A DNA stretch of 44,340 nucleotides from assembly GCF_006539145.1 (NCBI RefSeq), contig NZ_BJML01000016.1, positions 1 to 44,340 of the forward strand, given 5' to 3'. Under the pieces are notes generated by a model that made no database searches, had not been told where the DNA came from, and saw only the letters and a program-made list of their open reading frames with translations. Position numbers and translations under genes: made by a program. Below are positions 1-8,714 of this stretch, piece after piece (the stretch's first letter is position 1; every line of letters begins with the position of its first letter). Origin of the DNA: Microbacterium testaceum. Its GTDB lineage: Bacteria; Actinomycetota; Actinomycetes; Actinomycetales; Microbacteriaceae.

Positions 1-52
1 TCCCCCGAGCATGCCCCCCGACTTTCCACGACCGTCGGGCAGGATGGATGCC

Positions 53-367
53 GTGGGCACACCGGCATCCGAGGTCTATTCCGTCGCGGGAGAACGTCGG
101 CGCGGAAACGCGCCGCGGTGGGCGGCGACGCTCGTGCTGGGGCTGCTGCAGATCGAGGAGGACGCACCGTCGGTGTCGGAGACCGTGATTCGTCGGGTCG
201 ACGGATCGCTCGTCAGACGGCTGAAGCCGGGCAGTGTCTCGCATTTCGAGAAGCAGATCTCCGAGGTCACCGCCGACCTCGCATCGATGGATGCCGTGCC
301 CTTCGCGCGGAAGTGGATCGCCGAGCCCGACGCGGCCCCGGTGGGCGACGAGACGGCATCCGGCTGA
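53..367 (+). CDS. Small hypothetical protein
   Basis: I do not recognise this protein. It is about 104 aa, with a basic N-terminal part (GERRRGNAPRW), a short hydrophobic stretch (AATLVLGLLQI), then a charged region with the pattern VIRRVDGSLVRRLKPGSVSHFEKQISEV. Codon use fits a real gene and the next gene follows 88 nt later. The start is uncertain. GTG at 53 is preceded by CAGGAT with a 7-nt gap, the leaderless arrangement seen throughout this window. In-frame ATGs at 44 and 11 are alternatives without a properly spaced ribosome binding site. The first codons carry an inverted GGATGCCG/CGGCATCC pair (46-53 and 63-70). No function is proposed. Confidence 0.5.
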   Translation: MGTPASEVYSVAGERRRGNAPRWAATLVLGLLQIEEDAPSVSETVIRRVDGSLVRRLKPGSVSHFEKQISEVTADLASMDAVPFARKWIAEPDAAPVGDETASG

Positions 368-443
368 CACCTCGTCGCCGGTCCGACGCCGTCAGCGGCG
401 TGTGGCCCCGCGGGGAACACCGCCCGGACAAGAGCGGACGCGC

Positions 444-449
444 GAGAAT
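444..449 (+). promoter_or_regulatory. -10 hexamer GAGAAT, leaderless promoter
   Basis: GAGAAT lies 6 nt before the ATG at 456. Transcription would begin at or next to the start codon of the HhH-GPD gene. No Shine-Dalgarno sequence is present. Confidence 0.45.
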
Positions 450-455
450 GGTCCC

Positions 456-1034
456 ATGAGCCTGCGCATCACCGACGACCCCGCCGCCGACGAGCTGCTG
501 TCGAGCAATCCGCTCGCTCTGCTGATCGGCATGCTGCTCGACCAGCAGGTCGCGATGGAGACGGCGTTCGCGGGGCCCCTCAAGATCCAGGAGCGCACCG
601 GGTCGATGGATGCCGGCACGATCGCGGAACAGGACCCCGACGACTTCGCCGCCGCGTTCTCGCAGTCGCCCGCTGTGCACCGCTACCCGGGTTCGATGGC
701 GGGGCGCGTGCAGGCGCTCTGCGCGGCGATCGTCGAGGACTGGGACGGCAAGGCCGAGAACCTGTGGACGCGCGACGACCCCGACGGCAAGACCGTGCTG
801 AAGCGCCTGAAGGCGCTCCCCGGCTTCGGCGAGCAGAAAGCGAAGATCTTCCTCGCCCTGCTCGGCAAGCAGCGCGGTTTCGACGGCGCCGGCTGGCGCG
901 AGGCGTCGGCCCCCTACGGCGAGGACGGTTCGTTCCGCTCGGTGGCCGACATCGTGGACCCGGAGTCGCTCACCAAGGTGCGCGAGACCAAGCGGGCCGC
1001 GAAAGCGGCCGCGAAGGACGCGACGACGACGTAG
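456..1034 (+). CDS. HhH-GPD-type base excision DNA repair protein
   Basis: A 192-aa member of the actinobacterial HhH-GPD family, which resembles the DNA glycosylase core (endonuclease III/AlkA fold). The N-terminal half has the LLIGMLLDQQV helix that in this fold begins the glycosylase core. The helix-hairpin-helix follows near residues 117-130 (LKALPGFGEQKAKIFLALLG). Its role is inferred as removal of damaged bases in base-excision repair; the substrate is not evident. The start at ATG 456 is preferred over upstream in-frame starts because the domain begins here and a -10 hexamer lies 6 nt upstream. It converges with the large membrane-protein gene, leaving only 12 nt between the stops. No catalytic Asp can be assigned with certainty by eye. 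Confidence 0.85.
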   Translation: MSLRITDDPAADELLSSNPLALLIGMLLDQQVAMETAFAGPLKIQERTGSMDAGTIAEQDPDDFAAAFSQSPAVHRYPGSMAGRVQALCAAIVEDWDGKAENLWTRDDPDGKTVLKRLKALPGFGEQKAKIFLALLGKQRGFDGAGWREASAPYGEDGSFRSVADIVDPESLTKVRETKRAAKAAAKDATTT

Positions 1035-1046
1035 GCGCTGCCTCCT

Positions 1047-4000
1047 TCACCGGAGAGACCTGATCGCGAGGGCGACCGCCCTCACCTCACGGATGCGGCG
1101 CTCGTACGTGGCCGCGATCACGATGAGGAGCACACCGGCGATGCCGAGCCACAGCCACCACAGGCCGGAGGCGCTCTCGTAGAGCGACGTGATCCACGGC
1201 CAGAGCTGGGCGACGGCGTGGACGATCAGCACGATGCCGCCGAGCAGAACCGGGGCCTGCCACCGGAACCGGGCACCGACCAGCAGCGTCGCCAGAGCGA
1301 TGACGCCGAGAGCGAGGACGCGCCACAGCGCGTTGCCGCTCGAGAAGTCGAACAGCAGCGAGGGGACGAGCAGCAGCGCCAGACCGATACCGAGTGCCGG
1401 CCACGTCCGCAACGCTGGACGCTGACGGAGGGTCCGGATGCCGTGGACCAGGAGCGCCGCAGCGAGCGGCGCCGTGGCCGCCTCCACGGGATCGGCACTG
1501 CCGAGAACGATCGCCAGGAGCGCGAGGACGGCCGACAGGCCGATCACGGCCCACCGCACGGCCGCATCCCGCCACCACAGACCGACGGCGAGGACGGCGA
1601 CGAGCGTCACGACCAGACGCAGGGGGCCCTCGCCCGTGGCCGAGAGACGGGTGGCGGTGAGAGCCACCGCGACAGCGGGAGCGGCGATCGCGAGAGCCTG
1701 GGACAGCCCGGGCAGGACGTCCGTGCGCCGACGGCGGAGGAGGACGGCCGTGACCACCAGAGGAACGGTCGCGGCGACGAGCCAGAGGTCGAACAGCGCC
1801 GTCGCGAGCTGGTGCAGGCCGCGCAGCGACGCGGCCACGATCAGCCCGAGGGAGGCGACGGCGATCAGCGGGGTCGCCAGCGGGGCGAGCGCGCCGCGAA
1901 GCAGAACAGCCCCGACCACCAGCACGGCGATCGCCGCCAGCGTCACGCCGATCGCGCGCACCAGCGACGCGTCGGCGAGCGCCGCTGAGGGCAGGAGTCC
2001 GACCGCCGCACCGCCGACGGCGAACAGCACCGAGGCCGGGGCGACCGGGCGGCGACGGTCGAAGAGAGCGGCAGCGATCCACACGAGCGCGAGAGGAACG
2101 GTCGCCCACTCGATCGGGCGGACATCCGCCCCCACGCCGATGAGGGCGACGAGGCCCGCTCCGGAGTGCGCGGTGATCGCGAGCGGCATTCCCCCGAGCC
2201 GGTGGCGCACGCGCAGGGCGGCGACGCCGACGGCACCGAGCAGCACGACCGCGATCACCATGCGCCCGATCGGGCCGCCGTCGACGGCGACCAGCACAGC
2301 CGATCCGAGCGCGAGGAGTGCGGCGGCCCCGACCAGAGCGCTGCGCGCGGACGACCCCGCCCACGGGGCCGGGCGTAGCGCGACGCCCGCGGCGGCTGCG
2401 CCGATCGCCGCGACCGACACCACGACGACGAGATCCGCGATGCCGATGCCGCCCCGGTCGACGGAGGGGACGAGCTGCGCGACCGTGAGCAGCACGAGCG
2501 CGAGCGCCCCGGCGGCGGCGACCGCGACGGGGAGTTCGTCGGGGGTCCGCGGCGGACGTACCCAGGCCCCGACCACCAGGACCGCGGCCGAGAGGACCGC
2601 AACCGCCAGCACGTGGGCGAGATCTCCCGGGGCCGAGAGGGCGCTGGGAGCGAGCGCGACGGTGGTTCCCGCGGCGGCGATCACCGCGGGCGTGACCGCG
2701 GAACGATCCCCTCCCAGCCGCCGAGCGCGCTCGTGACCGGCCGCGATGCCGAGCAGCGCGATGCCGACCGGCACGGTGAAGAGCTCGACGGTCTCGGTCT
2801 GCTGCCAGAACAGTCGCGTCCACAGCGCGAGGGTGCCCAGCACGAGCGCGAGCCAGATGAGGTGCCGGCGCGGACCGCGAGAGCGGAAGAGACCGTCGCC
2901 GTCGGTCGCCCACAGCACAGCGGTCACCGCCGCGAGCAGGAGCGGAAGCCACCGGACTCCCTGCGAGGGGACGACGACGATCGACAGGGCGGCCACGAGC
3001 GCGGCCCCCGCGTCGAGGCAGGCACGGGTGGACGTGTCCGCGCGGAGGAGGCGCAGGGCCGCCGCGGCGCTGACGAGGGCGATCGCCGCATAGACGATCG
3101 CCGGCACCAGCGGCAGCGGCTCGATCAGCCGGAGCGCAGAACCGGCCGCGCCCGCGACGAGCAGGGGCGTCATGACCGCCGCGAAGGGCCGCGCGACGCG
3201 CCACGGCCGGTACGGCGTCGTGAGGACAGCCGCCGACGCGACCGCGGCGACCAGCGCGCACACGAGCATCCAGCCGTCGGCCGCGGTGCCCGTGCGGAAC
3301 CACAGCGCGGGGGCGGCGACCACCACGATCGCCGACAGGGCGGCGACGACGCCGGCGCTGCGTTGCGCGACGTCGAGACCCCGCCGTCGCCAGAGCGGGG
3401 CGACGACGGCGACGAGACACAGGGATGCCATCGCGAGAGGAACCGTGGTCGGCGTGGCGCCGGCGATGACGAGGTCGGCTCCGGCGCGCAGCGCCCCGGG
3501 AACGAGGACGGCGCTCCCCGACAGGAACAGGACGACCCCGACCGTGGACGGCACCCGGATACCGGGATGCGCGCCGGCGACCGCGGCGAGCACGGCGGCG
3601 ACCACGACGCTGGACAGCCCCCACGCGAGCGGAGAGGAGAACGACGACAACCACCCCGCGCCGAGGGCGAGGAAACCCCCGACCGCGGCGAGGGAGATGT
3701 CGCCGCGACGGCGGCGGAGGACGATGACGGCGACCACGGCGAGCGCCAGGTACCAGGCGACCACGAGGATCACGACACGCAGCTGAGGTCCCGCGAGCAG
3801 GGCGACGGCCGCCCCGGCGATCAGCGCGGGAGTGCGGCGCTGCGCCCACGATCCCGACAGACGCCAGACCGCGACCGCGAGCAGGACGATCGCCGCGAGT
3901 GCGATCACGGCCGCCGTGCTGACGGCATCCGGGGCATCGAGGTCGAGGGCGGACCGCCCGAAGACGACGATCGACCGACCCACCACGGCTCCGACAGCAT

Positions 4001-5516
4001 TCATCGCGGCGACCAGCGGCAGGATCGCGGCGACGGCGGCGGCGATCGCCGCGGCCAGAGAAGCGACGACGACGGTCGTCCGCCCGAGGCCCGGAGCGGC
4101 GCGACGCGCGGCGGCGTCGAGCCCCAGCGCGACGGCCGAGGCGACGAGCACCGGGACGGTGACCGACAGGGTCGCGTCGGCCGCACGGACGACCGTGCCA
4201 GCGATCTCCACCCCGAGGACGACGTCCGCGGCCACCGCGGCCGTCGGCGCCAGGCTCGCGGCACCTCGGCGCGCGAACGACCGGGCGTGGAGGGCGAGAC
4301 CGAGGGCGAGCACCGCACCGAGGACCGCGGGGGTCGCCGTGCTGCGCGGGTCGACGATCAGGGCGGAGGTCATCGCGACGACCGCACCGACGGCGGCGAG
4401 ACCCCGGACGACCGCGATCTCGATCGTCAACGCCGGGCGAGGAGCCCGAGCGAGGAGCGGCGCGAACGGTGCCGCGAGGGCCAGAAGCAGCAGCACAAGC
4501 CCCCACGCGTACCACCCGAGGGCCGCATCGCGCGTGAAGAGACCGGCGACCAGCATCGCGGGCCCGACCGCGAGGGCCGCGACGGCGACCGAGAGCGGAG
4601 CGCGCAGGCGCGACAGACGCGACCAGCCCACGAACGCGGCACCCGCGACCACCGTCGTCGCGCCCCAGTACACGCTCGGTTCGAGGCTCGCCGCCCCGCC
4701 CAGGTCATTGGCGCGGACGGCCCAGACATCGAGAGCCACGAAAGCGATCCCGAGCAACGCGATGCCCTCGGAGGTGGCGCCGAGACCGCGTCGGCGCAGG
4801 AACGACGCGGTGGCGATGATCGCGGCCGTGACGAGTCCGATGATGACGGAGCGCAGGACGAGGCCGCCGCTGATCCACGCGACGGTGAGGAAGAAGGCCG
4901 CGGCCACGGCGAGGAGGACCACGCCGACCGACAGGAGGAAGACCTGGACGCTCGAACGCCGGGGCGCGGACGGCCCCGCGGGGACGGGTGAGGACGGCTC
5001 CACGGGGGGAACACCGTCGGACGGAGGCACGGCCGGGGAGCCTGGTCCCGACTGGACCAGCGGCCCCGGGGGGATCACCGGCCCCGACGGTGGCGCGAAC
5101 ACCACGTCGGCGGCTGCGACCGGAGCCGATGCCATCGTCGAGAGCGGTGCGGGCGCGGCCGCGATCGAGTCGCCAGGAGGCGCCGCCACCGGGGACGGCA
5201 GCACCGGGTGGAGCTCGGGCGCCGGGGGAGCCGGCATCCGCTCGTCTTCTGCGCGGGCTGCCGCAGCCGCGGCCTCCGCATCACGGTGCACCCGCATGAG
5301 GACGTCGGCGCGCTCGTCGACGAGCGCGACGATCCGCTGGGACAGTTCGAGCACACGCGCCGTGCGCGCATCGGTCAGGTCGAGACCGCAGGAGGCACAC
5401 GGGGATGCGGCGATCGGCGTGAAGCACGACGGGCAGCGCGAGGTGTCGACGAGTGCGCCCGGCCCCGGCGGCCACGCGAACCCGGAGAGTTGTGCCCCAG
5501 CGTCGACTTCCGTCAT
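1047..5516 (-). CDS. Giant polytopic membrane protein, SCO7613 C-terminal-domain type, with N-terminal zinc ribbon
   Basis: At 1489 aa this is the largest gene in the window. Residues 28-43 form a zinc-ribbon knuckle (C28-x2-C31-x8-C40-x2-C43) with the sequence CPSCFTPIAASPCASCGLDL. A short charged helix follows, then a Pro/Ala/Ser-rich linker (about 90-185). From about residue 190 to the C-terminus there are several dozen Ala/Val/Leu-rich membrane segments joined by short Arg-rich loops, ending in KxRxxRAVALAIRSLR-like basic sequence. Related actinobacterial proteins are known only by the SCO7613 C-terminal domain, and I know of no biochemical function. The ATG has a GAGGGGG ribosome binding site 4 nt upstream, and a TAGCCT -10 hexamer lies at 5551-5546. 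GGATGCC sites are sparse here: none between about 1442 and 3421. Confidence 0.85.
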   Translation of the reverse strand: MTEVDAGAQLSGFAWPPGPGALVDTSRCPSCFTPIAASPCASCGLDLTDARTARVLELSQRIVALVDERADVLMRVHRDAEAAAAAARAEDERMPAPPAPELHPVLPSPVAAPPGDSIAAAPAPLSTMASAPVAAADVVFAPPSGPVIPPGPLVQSGPGSPAVPPSDGVPPVEPSSPVPAGPSAPRRSSVQVFLLSVGVVLLAVAAAFFLTVAWISGGLVLRSVIIGLVTAAIIATASFLRRRGLGATSEGIALLGIAFVALDVWAVRANDLGGAASLEPSVYWGATTVVAGAAFVGWSRLSRLRAPLSVAVAALAVGPAMLVAGLFTRDAALGWYAWGLVLLLLALAAPFAPLLARAPRPALTIEIAVVRGLAAVGAVVAMTSALIVDPRSTATPAVLGAVLALGLALHARSFARRGAASLAPTAAVAADVVLGVEIAGTVVRAADATLSVTVPVLVASAVALGLDAAARRAAPGLGRTTVVVASLAAAIAAAVAAILPLVAAMNAVGAVVGRSIVVFGRSALDLDAPDAVSTAAVIALAAIVLLAVAVWRLSGSWAQRRTPALIAGAAVALLAGPQLRVVILVVAWYLALAVVAVIVLRRRRGDISLAAVGGFLALGAGWLSSFSSPLAWGLSSVVVAAVLAAVAGAHPGIRVPSTVGVVLFLSGSAVLVPGALRAGADLVIAGATPTTVPLAMASLCLVAVVAPLWRRRGLDVAQRSAGVVAALSAIVVVAAPALWFRTGTAADGWMLVCALVAAVASAAVLTTPYRPWRVARPFAAVMTPLLVAGAAGSALRLIEPLPLVPAIVYAAIALVSAAAALRLLRADTSTRACLDAGAALVAALSIVVVPSQGVRWLPLLLAAVTAVLWATDGDGLFRSRGPRRHLIWLALVLGTLALWTRLFWQQTETVELFTVPVGIALLGIAAGHERARRLGGDRSAVTPAVIAAAGTTVALAPSALSAPGDLAHVLAVAVLSAAVLVVGAWVRPPRTPDELPVAVAAAGALALVLLTVAQLVPSVDRGGIGIADLVVVVSVAAIGAAAAGVALRPAPWAGSSARSALVGAAALLALGSAVLVAVDGGPIGRMVIAVVLLGAVGVAALRVRHRLGGMPLAITAHSGAGLVALIGVGADVRPIEWATVPLALVWIAAALFDRRRPVAPASVLFAVGGAAVGLLPSAALADASLVRAIGVTLAAIAVLVVGAVLLRGALAPLATPLIAVASLGLIVAASLRGLHQLATALFDLWLVAATVPLVVTAVLLRRRRTDVLPGLSQALAIAAPAVAVALTATRLSATGEGPLRLVVTLVAVLAVGLWWRDAAVRWAVIGLSAVLALLAIVLGSADPVEAATAPLAAALLVHGIRTLRQRPALRTWPALGIGLALLLVPSLLFDFSSGNALWRVLALGVIALATLLVGARFRWQAPVLLGGIVLIVHAVAQLWPWITSLYESASGLWWLWLGIAGVLLIVIAATYERRIREVRAVALAIRSLR

Positions 5517-5616
5517 CGTGCCCCCTCGGCGTCGGTCGTCGCCCCAGGCTAGCGAAGTGCGAGGGCGGCGCCGAGGTTGTCCACCGCGTCCTTCCTCCCC
5601 AACCGGGGCGGCGAGC

Positions 5617-7257
5617 TCAGTGGCGCGGCGCGGAGCCCCCTGTCGTCTCTTCGAAGACCGTCTCTCCTGCCCGCACGGTCCGCACGACGCGCGCGCTCAG
5701 CAGCGTGGCCGCGCCCTCGGCGAAGGGGTCGGCGTCGAGGACGGCGAAGTCCGCCGCGAAACCGGGGGCCAGCCGGCCGCGCCAGTCACCGTCGCCCACC
5801 GAGGCCGCCGTGTCGCGCGTGGCGTGGGCGATGCTGTCGGCCAGCGGCAGGGCGAACTGGGGATGCACCGCCGGGACCGACGTGTCCAGCGCCGAGGCCC
5901 GGGTCGTCGCGACGTACATGTTCGCGAGAGCGTCGTACGGGGCGGTCGGGGCGTCGGTCGAGAAAGCCAGCAGCGTCCCCGCCTGCTCGTACTCCGGCCA
6001 CGCGAAGGCTCGGTCGGCGCGCTCGTCGCCCAGCATGGCGGCCCAGTTCGGGTAGATCGCCGGGTCGGCGTGCACGGGCTGCATGGATGCCGTGACCCCG
6101 AGGCGTGCCATCCGCTCGGCGGTTCCGGGAGCGGCGTACTCGAGGTGCTCGATGCGGTGGCGCCGGGGCAGCTCGCCGTTGGCGGCGTAGGCGCGCTCGA
6201 GCGCGGTGAGGGCGTCGTCGCTCGCGGCGTCGCCGATCGCGTGCATGGCGATCTGCAGGCCCGCGGCGTCGGCGGCGCCCACGACCGGCGCGAGGTCGAT
6301 GAGGGGCCAGATGGGTGCGGCGTTCGATCCGTCGGCGTAGGGCGCGCCCATCGCCGCCGTGCACGCGTCGATCGTGCCGTCGAGGATGAGCTTGATACCC
6401 ACCACCCGCACCCACGACGATCGGGTGCGCTCCACCAGCTCGATCACGCGGTCGATCTGCGCGAGGTTCTGTTCGCGATCGCCCGTGTTCTCGACGAGCC
6501 AGTGCGCGGCGAGCCGGATCGGGAGCGTGCCACCGTGCCGCTCCGCCGCCCGCTCGAAGGCGGCGAGGCCGTGCTCGTTGAACGCCATGTCCACCACGCC
6601 GACCACCCCGGCGCGCACGTATGCGTCGATGACGCGATCGACCGCCGCATCGCGCTCGGCGTCGGTCGTCGAGGAGTCGCGGCGAGCCCAGGCGTACCGG
6701 ATCGCGGCCGTCTCGAACAGCATGCCGTTCGGCTCCCCGTCGACGTCGCGGCCGATCTCGCCCCCGAGCGGATCGGGAGTGTCCCGAGTGATGCCGAGTT
6801 CGGCCAGAGCGGCGGAGTTCACCCAGCACGAGTGGTAGTCGTTGGCATCCAGGTACACGGGGACGTCGGAGACGACGGCGTCGATCATCGCCGCGGTCGG
6901 AGCCCCGCCGGGAACCGAGTCGAAGAGCCACCCGCGACCCCAGATCGCCGTCGCATCGGGCGCTGCGTCGCGCGCCTCGCGAAGGAGCGCCTGGATCGCA
7001 TCGAGCGAACGCGCGTCGGTCAGCGGCACCTGCGCCAGGGCCGCGCCCATCATCAGCAGGTGGGTGTGGGCGTCGGTGAAGCCCGGGAGCACCACGGCTC
7101 CCTCCAGGTCGACCACCGTGTCTGCGGCGAACGCCAGCGCCTCGGATCCGACGGCGGCGATCGTCTCGCCGTCGACGGCCATGGCATCCGTCCACTGCCG
7201 ACTCGGATCGGTGTGGGCGGTGAAGATCCGCCCCCCGCGGTAGAGCGTGCGCGTCAT
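5617..7257 (-). CDS. Amidohydrolase family protein (COG1574, YtcJ-like)
   Basis: A 546-aa metal-dependent hydrolase. The N-terminal composite beta domain starts MTRTLYRGGRIFTAHTD. The metal-binding HxH is H64-T-H66 (FTDAHTHLLMMG). Further TIM-barrel ligands are visible as the GIKLILDG lysine strand, AMHAIGD, HRIEHLEY and the late FSTDAP Asp. The family hydrolyses C-N bonds of amides or cyclic amides in the cytoplasm; the substrate is unknown. The start is ATG 7257, which overlaps the stop of the upstream MFS gene as ATGA, so translation is probably coupled. The open frame continues far upstream inside the MFS gene, but that part is not homologous. Together with the MFS gene and the divergent LacI regulator it looks like an inducible uptake-and-hydrolysis operon. 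Confidence 0.9.
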   Translation of the reverse strand: MTRTLYRGGRIFTAHTDPSRQWTDAMAVDGETIAAVGSEALAFAADTVVDLEGAVVLPGFTDAHTHLLMMGAALAQVPLTDARSLDAIQALLREARDAAPDATAIWGRGWLFDSVPGGAPTAAMIDAVVSDVPVYLDANDYHSCWVNSAALAELGITRDTPDPLGGEIGRDVDGEPNGMLFETAAIRYAWARRDSSTTDAERDAAVDRVIDAYVRAGVVGVVDMAFNEHGLAAFERAAERHGGTLPIRLAAHWLVENTGDREQNLAQIDRVIELVERTRSSWVRVVGIKLILDGTIDACTAAMGAPYADGSNAAPIWPLIDLAPVVGAADAAGLQIAMHAIGDAASDDALTALERAYAANGELPRRHRIEHLEYAAPGTAERMARLGVTASMQPVHADPAIYPNWAAMLGDERADRAFAWPEYEQAGTLLAFSTDAPTAPYDALANMYVATTRASALDTSVPAVHPQFALPLADSIAHATRDTAASVGDGDWRGRLAPGFAADFAVLDADPFAEGAATLLSARVVRTVRAGETVFEETTGGSAPRH

Positions 7258-8504
7258 GCTGCCTCCTTCGCGGCGCGCTCGAGCCGTCGGGAGAGCACGC
7301 CGATGATGCCGGCCGGAACGGCCAGGACGAAGCTCGCCAGGGCGAGCGTGAGGGCGAAGCCCTGGTATCCCAGGAGCCCCACCAGGGATGCGCCGATCAC
7401 CGGCGTGAGCGCCGAGCCGACGAGGTAGGTCGCCAGCAACGGACCGGACCACCGACCGTCGACGTCGAGGGCCGAAGCGGTGGCGACGAAGTACATGAAG
7501 GCGACCGCGTAGATCGTGTTCCACGCGATGAAGACCACGACGAAAAGGGTCGGGTCGGACACGGAGCCTTCGACGATCTTCAGGATGCCGCCGGCCACCA
7601 GCAGCACGACGAGCGGGATGCCTCGACCCAGGCGATCGCCGACCGCGACGAGGGCGATCGTGCCGAGCAGGCCGCCGGCGGTGGCACCGCTGAGCGCGAG
7701 ACTGAGCCCCTCGGGCGTCAGACCGGCGTTGTCGGCGCCCATGACCCCGGCCATGGCCCACAGCGAATCCTCGCTCGCGGCCCACAGGGCGAAGACCACG
7801 AGGAGCACGAAGCCCGCGATCGTGACCACGCGCGAGGGCGGCGCGGCCGTGCGGAGGGTTCCGGTGGGCGGCACCTCGATGGGGACGGCTTCGCCGACCG
7901 CCGCCGCCGCGTGCACGCTGGCGGCCGGGGCTGCCGGCATCCACGAGACCGTCAGAAGGGCGATGAGGCTGAACAGTGCCATCGACCCGAAGACGTCGAG
8001 CGGGGCGAGACCGATGAGCGGGACGACGGCGAGGATGATCGTGATCAGGCCGCGATTGGCGAGACCGTTCAGGCCCGCCACGCGATCGGGGTTGCGGAAC
8101 GCGGCGAGCGCGGCACCCGCGGCGGCGACGGCCCCGCCCGCGCCGACACCGCCGACCAGCAGCCCGGTCACGACGAAGGCGGGGAGGAGCGCCGCAGCAC
8201 CGAAACCCACGATCGCGAGGATCAGGCCGACCCGCGCGACCAGGCGGCGGCGCGGTCCCGCGCACGCGGGGGCGACGGCGAGGCCGACGAGGGCGGTGAG
8301 CAGCAGGGTGGCGGTGACGGTCCAGCTCGCGGTGAGCACGTCGGCACCGATACCGGCCTGGACGGCGGCGATCATGTACGGCGACATGTTGACGCCGAGG
8401 TAGCCCGCGATACCGACGAGGAACGTCGAGGAGGCGGTGGGGAAACGGATGGGGAGCCGGGCGGCGCCGACGGATGTCGGAGTGGTCTGAACGGGAGTGG
8501 ACAC
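7254..8504 (-). CDS. MFS transporter, partner of the amidohydrolase
   Basis: A 416-aa major facilitator superfamily protein with about 12 membrane helices in two six-helix halves. The first half runs FLVGIAGYLGVNMSPYMIAAVQAG; the half-repeat loop VGDRLGRGIPLV resembles the MFS GxxxDRxGRR signature. The GTG start at 8504 has the ribosome binding site GAGAGG five nt upstream, so I prefer it to the in-frame ATG at 8540, which has none. Its stop overlaps the amidohydrolase start by 4 nt. The probable promoter is TAGCCT at 8591-8586, giving a leader of about 75 nt. It probably imports the compound cleaved by the amidohydrolase; this is inferred from the shared operon and the LacI neighbour. Confidence 0.85.
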   Translation of the reverse strand: MSTPVQTTPTSVGAARLPIRFPTASSTFLVGIAGYLGVNMSPYMIAAVQAGIGADVLTASWTVTATLLLTALVGLAVAPACAGPRRRLVARVGLILAIVGFGAAALLPAFVVTGLLVGGVGAGGAVAAAGAALAAFRNPDRVAGLNGLANRGLITIILAVVPLIGLAPLDVFGSMALFSLIALLTVSWMPAAPAASVHAAAAVGEAVPIEVPPTGTLRTAAPPSRVVTIAGFVLLVVFALWAASEDSLWAMAGVMGADNAGLTPEGLSLALSGATAGGLLGTIALVAVGDRLGRGIPLVVLLVAGGILKIVEGSVSDPTLFVVVFIAWNTIYAVAFMYFVATASALDVDGRWSGPLLATYLVGSALTPVIGASLVGLLGYQGFALTLALASFVLAVPAGIIGVLSRRLERAAKEAA

Positions 8505-8585
8505 GGGAACCTCTCGGGGGAGCCGGCGAGCGGCGGACACGGGATGGGCCGGGACGCGTCGTCGTCGAGCGCGTCCGGTGACCCG

Positions 8586-8591
8586 AGGCTA
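8586..8591 (-). promoter_or_regulatory. -10 hexamer TAGCCT for the MFS-amidohydrolase operon
   Basis: TAGCCT reads on the minus strand. No good -35 is visible. TGTGTTTC is directly repeated upstream at 8599-8606 and 8622-8629, 23 bp apart, which could be a second regulator site. Confidence 0.4.
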
Positions 8592-8636
8592 GGGACCGTG
8601 TGTTTCGGTCTCCGTGCTCGTTGTGTTTCCCTGACA

Positions 8637-8648
8637 TTAAACGTTTAA
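8637..8648. promoter_or_regulatory. Candidate LacI-family operator TTAAACGTTTAA
   Basis: A perfect 12-bp palindrome with the central CG typical of LacI-family operators. It lies in the 210-bp divergent region between the MFS-amidohydrolase operon and the lacI-type gene, and is strikingly AT-rich for this genome. It lies upstream of both -10 boxes (8586-8591 and 8701-8706), a position that could serve repression of either gene or both. Confidence 0.65.
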
Positions 8649-8700
8649 GTACGCGAGCCCGCAAGACGTCGCCGCACGGTCACCCCGATCCCGCGTCCGG

Positions 8701-8706
8701 TAACGT
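8701..8706 (+). promoter_or_regulatory. -10 hexamer TAACGT for the LacI gene
   Basis: TAACGT lies 8 nt before the GTG at 8715, with no ribosome binding site between, so the mRNA is probably leaderless. Confidence 0.4.
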
Positions 8707-8714
8707 CACTGCTC

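Noticed and set aside
2613..4991. A 792-codon plus-strand open frame inside the giant membrane protein gene
   Set aside because: It is antisense to a clear protein, very rich in Arg, Asp and Gly, and matches no family; an artefact of high GC in third positions.
3832..7428. A 1198-codon plus-strand open frame across two minus-strand genes
   Set aside because: It is low complexity (Ala/Arg/Thr), crosses the giant membrane protein and amidohydrolase genes, and has no domain; a shadow.
7258..8664. N-terminal extension of the amidohydrolase by 469 codons
   Set aside because: The extension is an Arg/Pro-rich frame of the MFS gene; the true start at 7257 is marked by the family N-terminus and the ATGA overlap.
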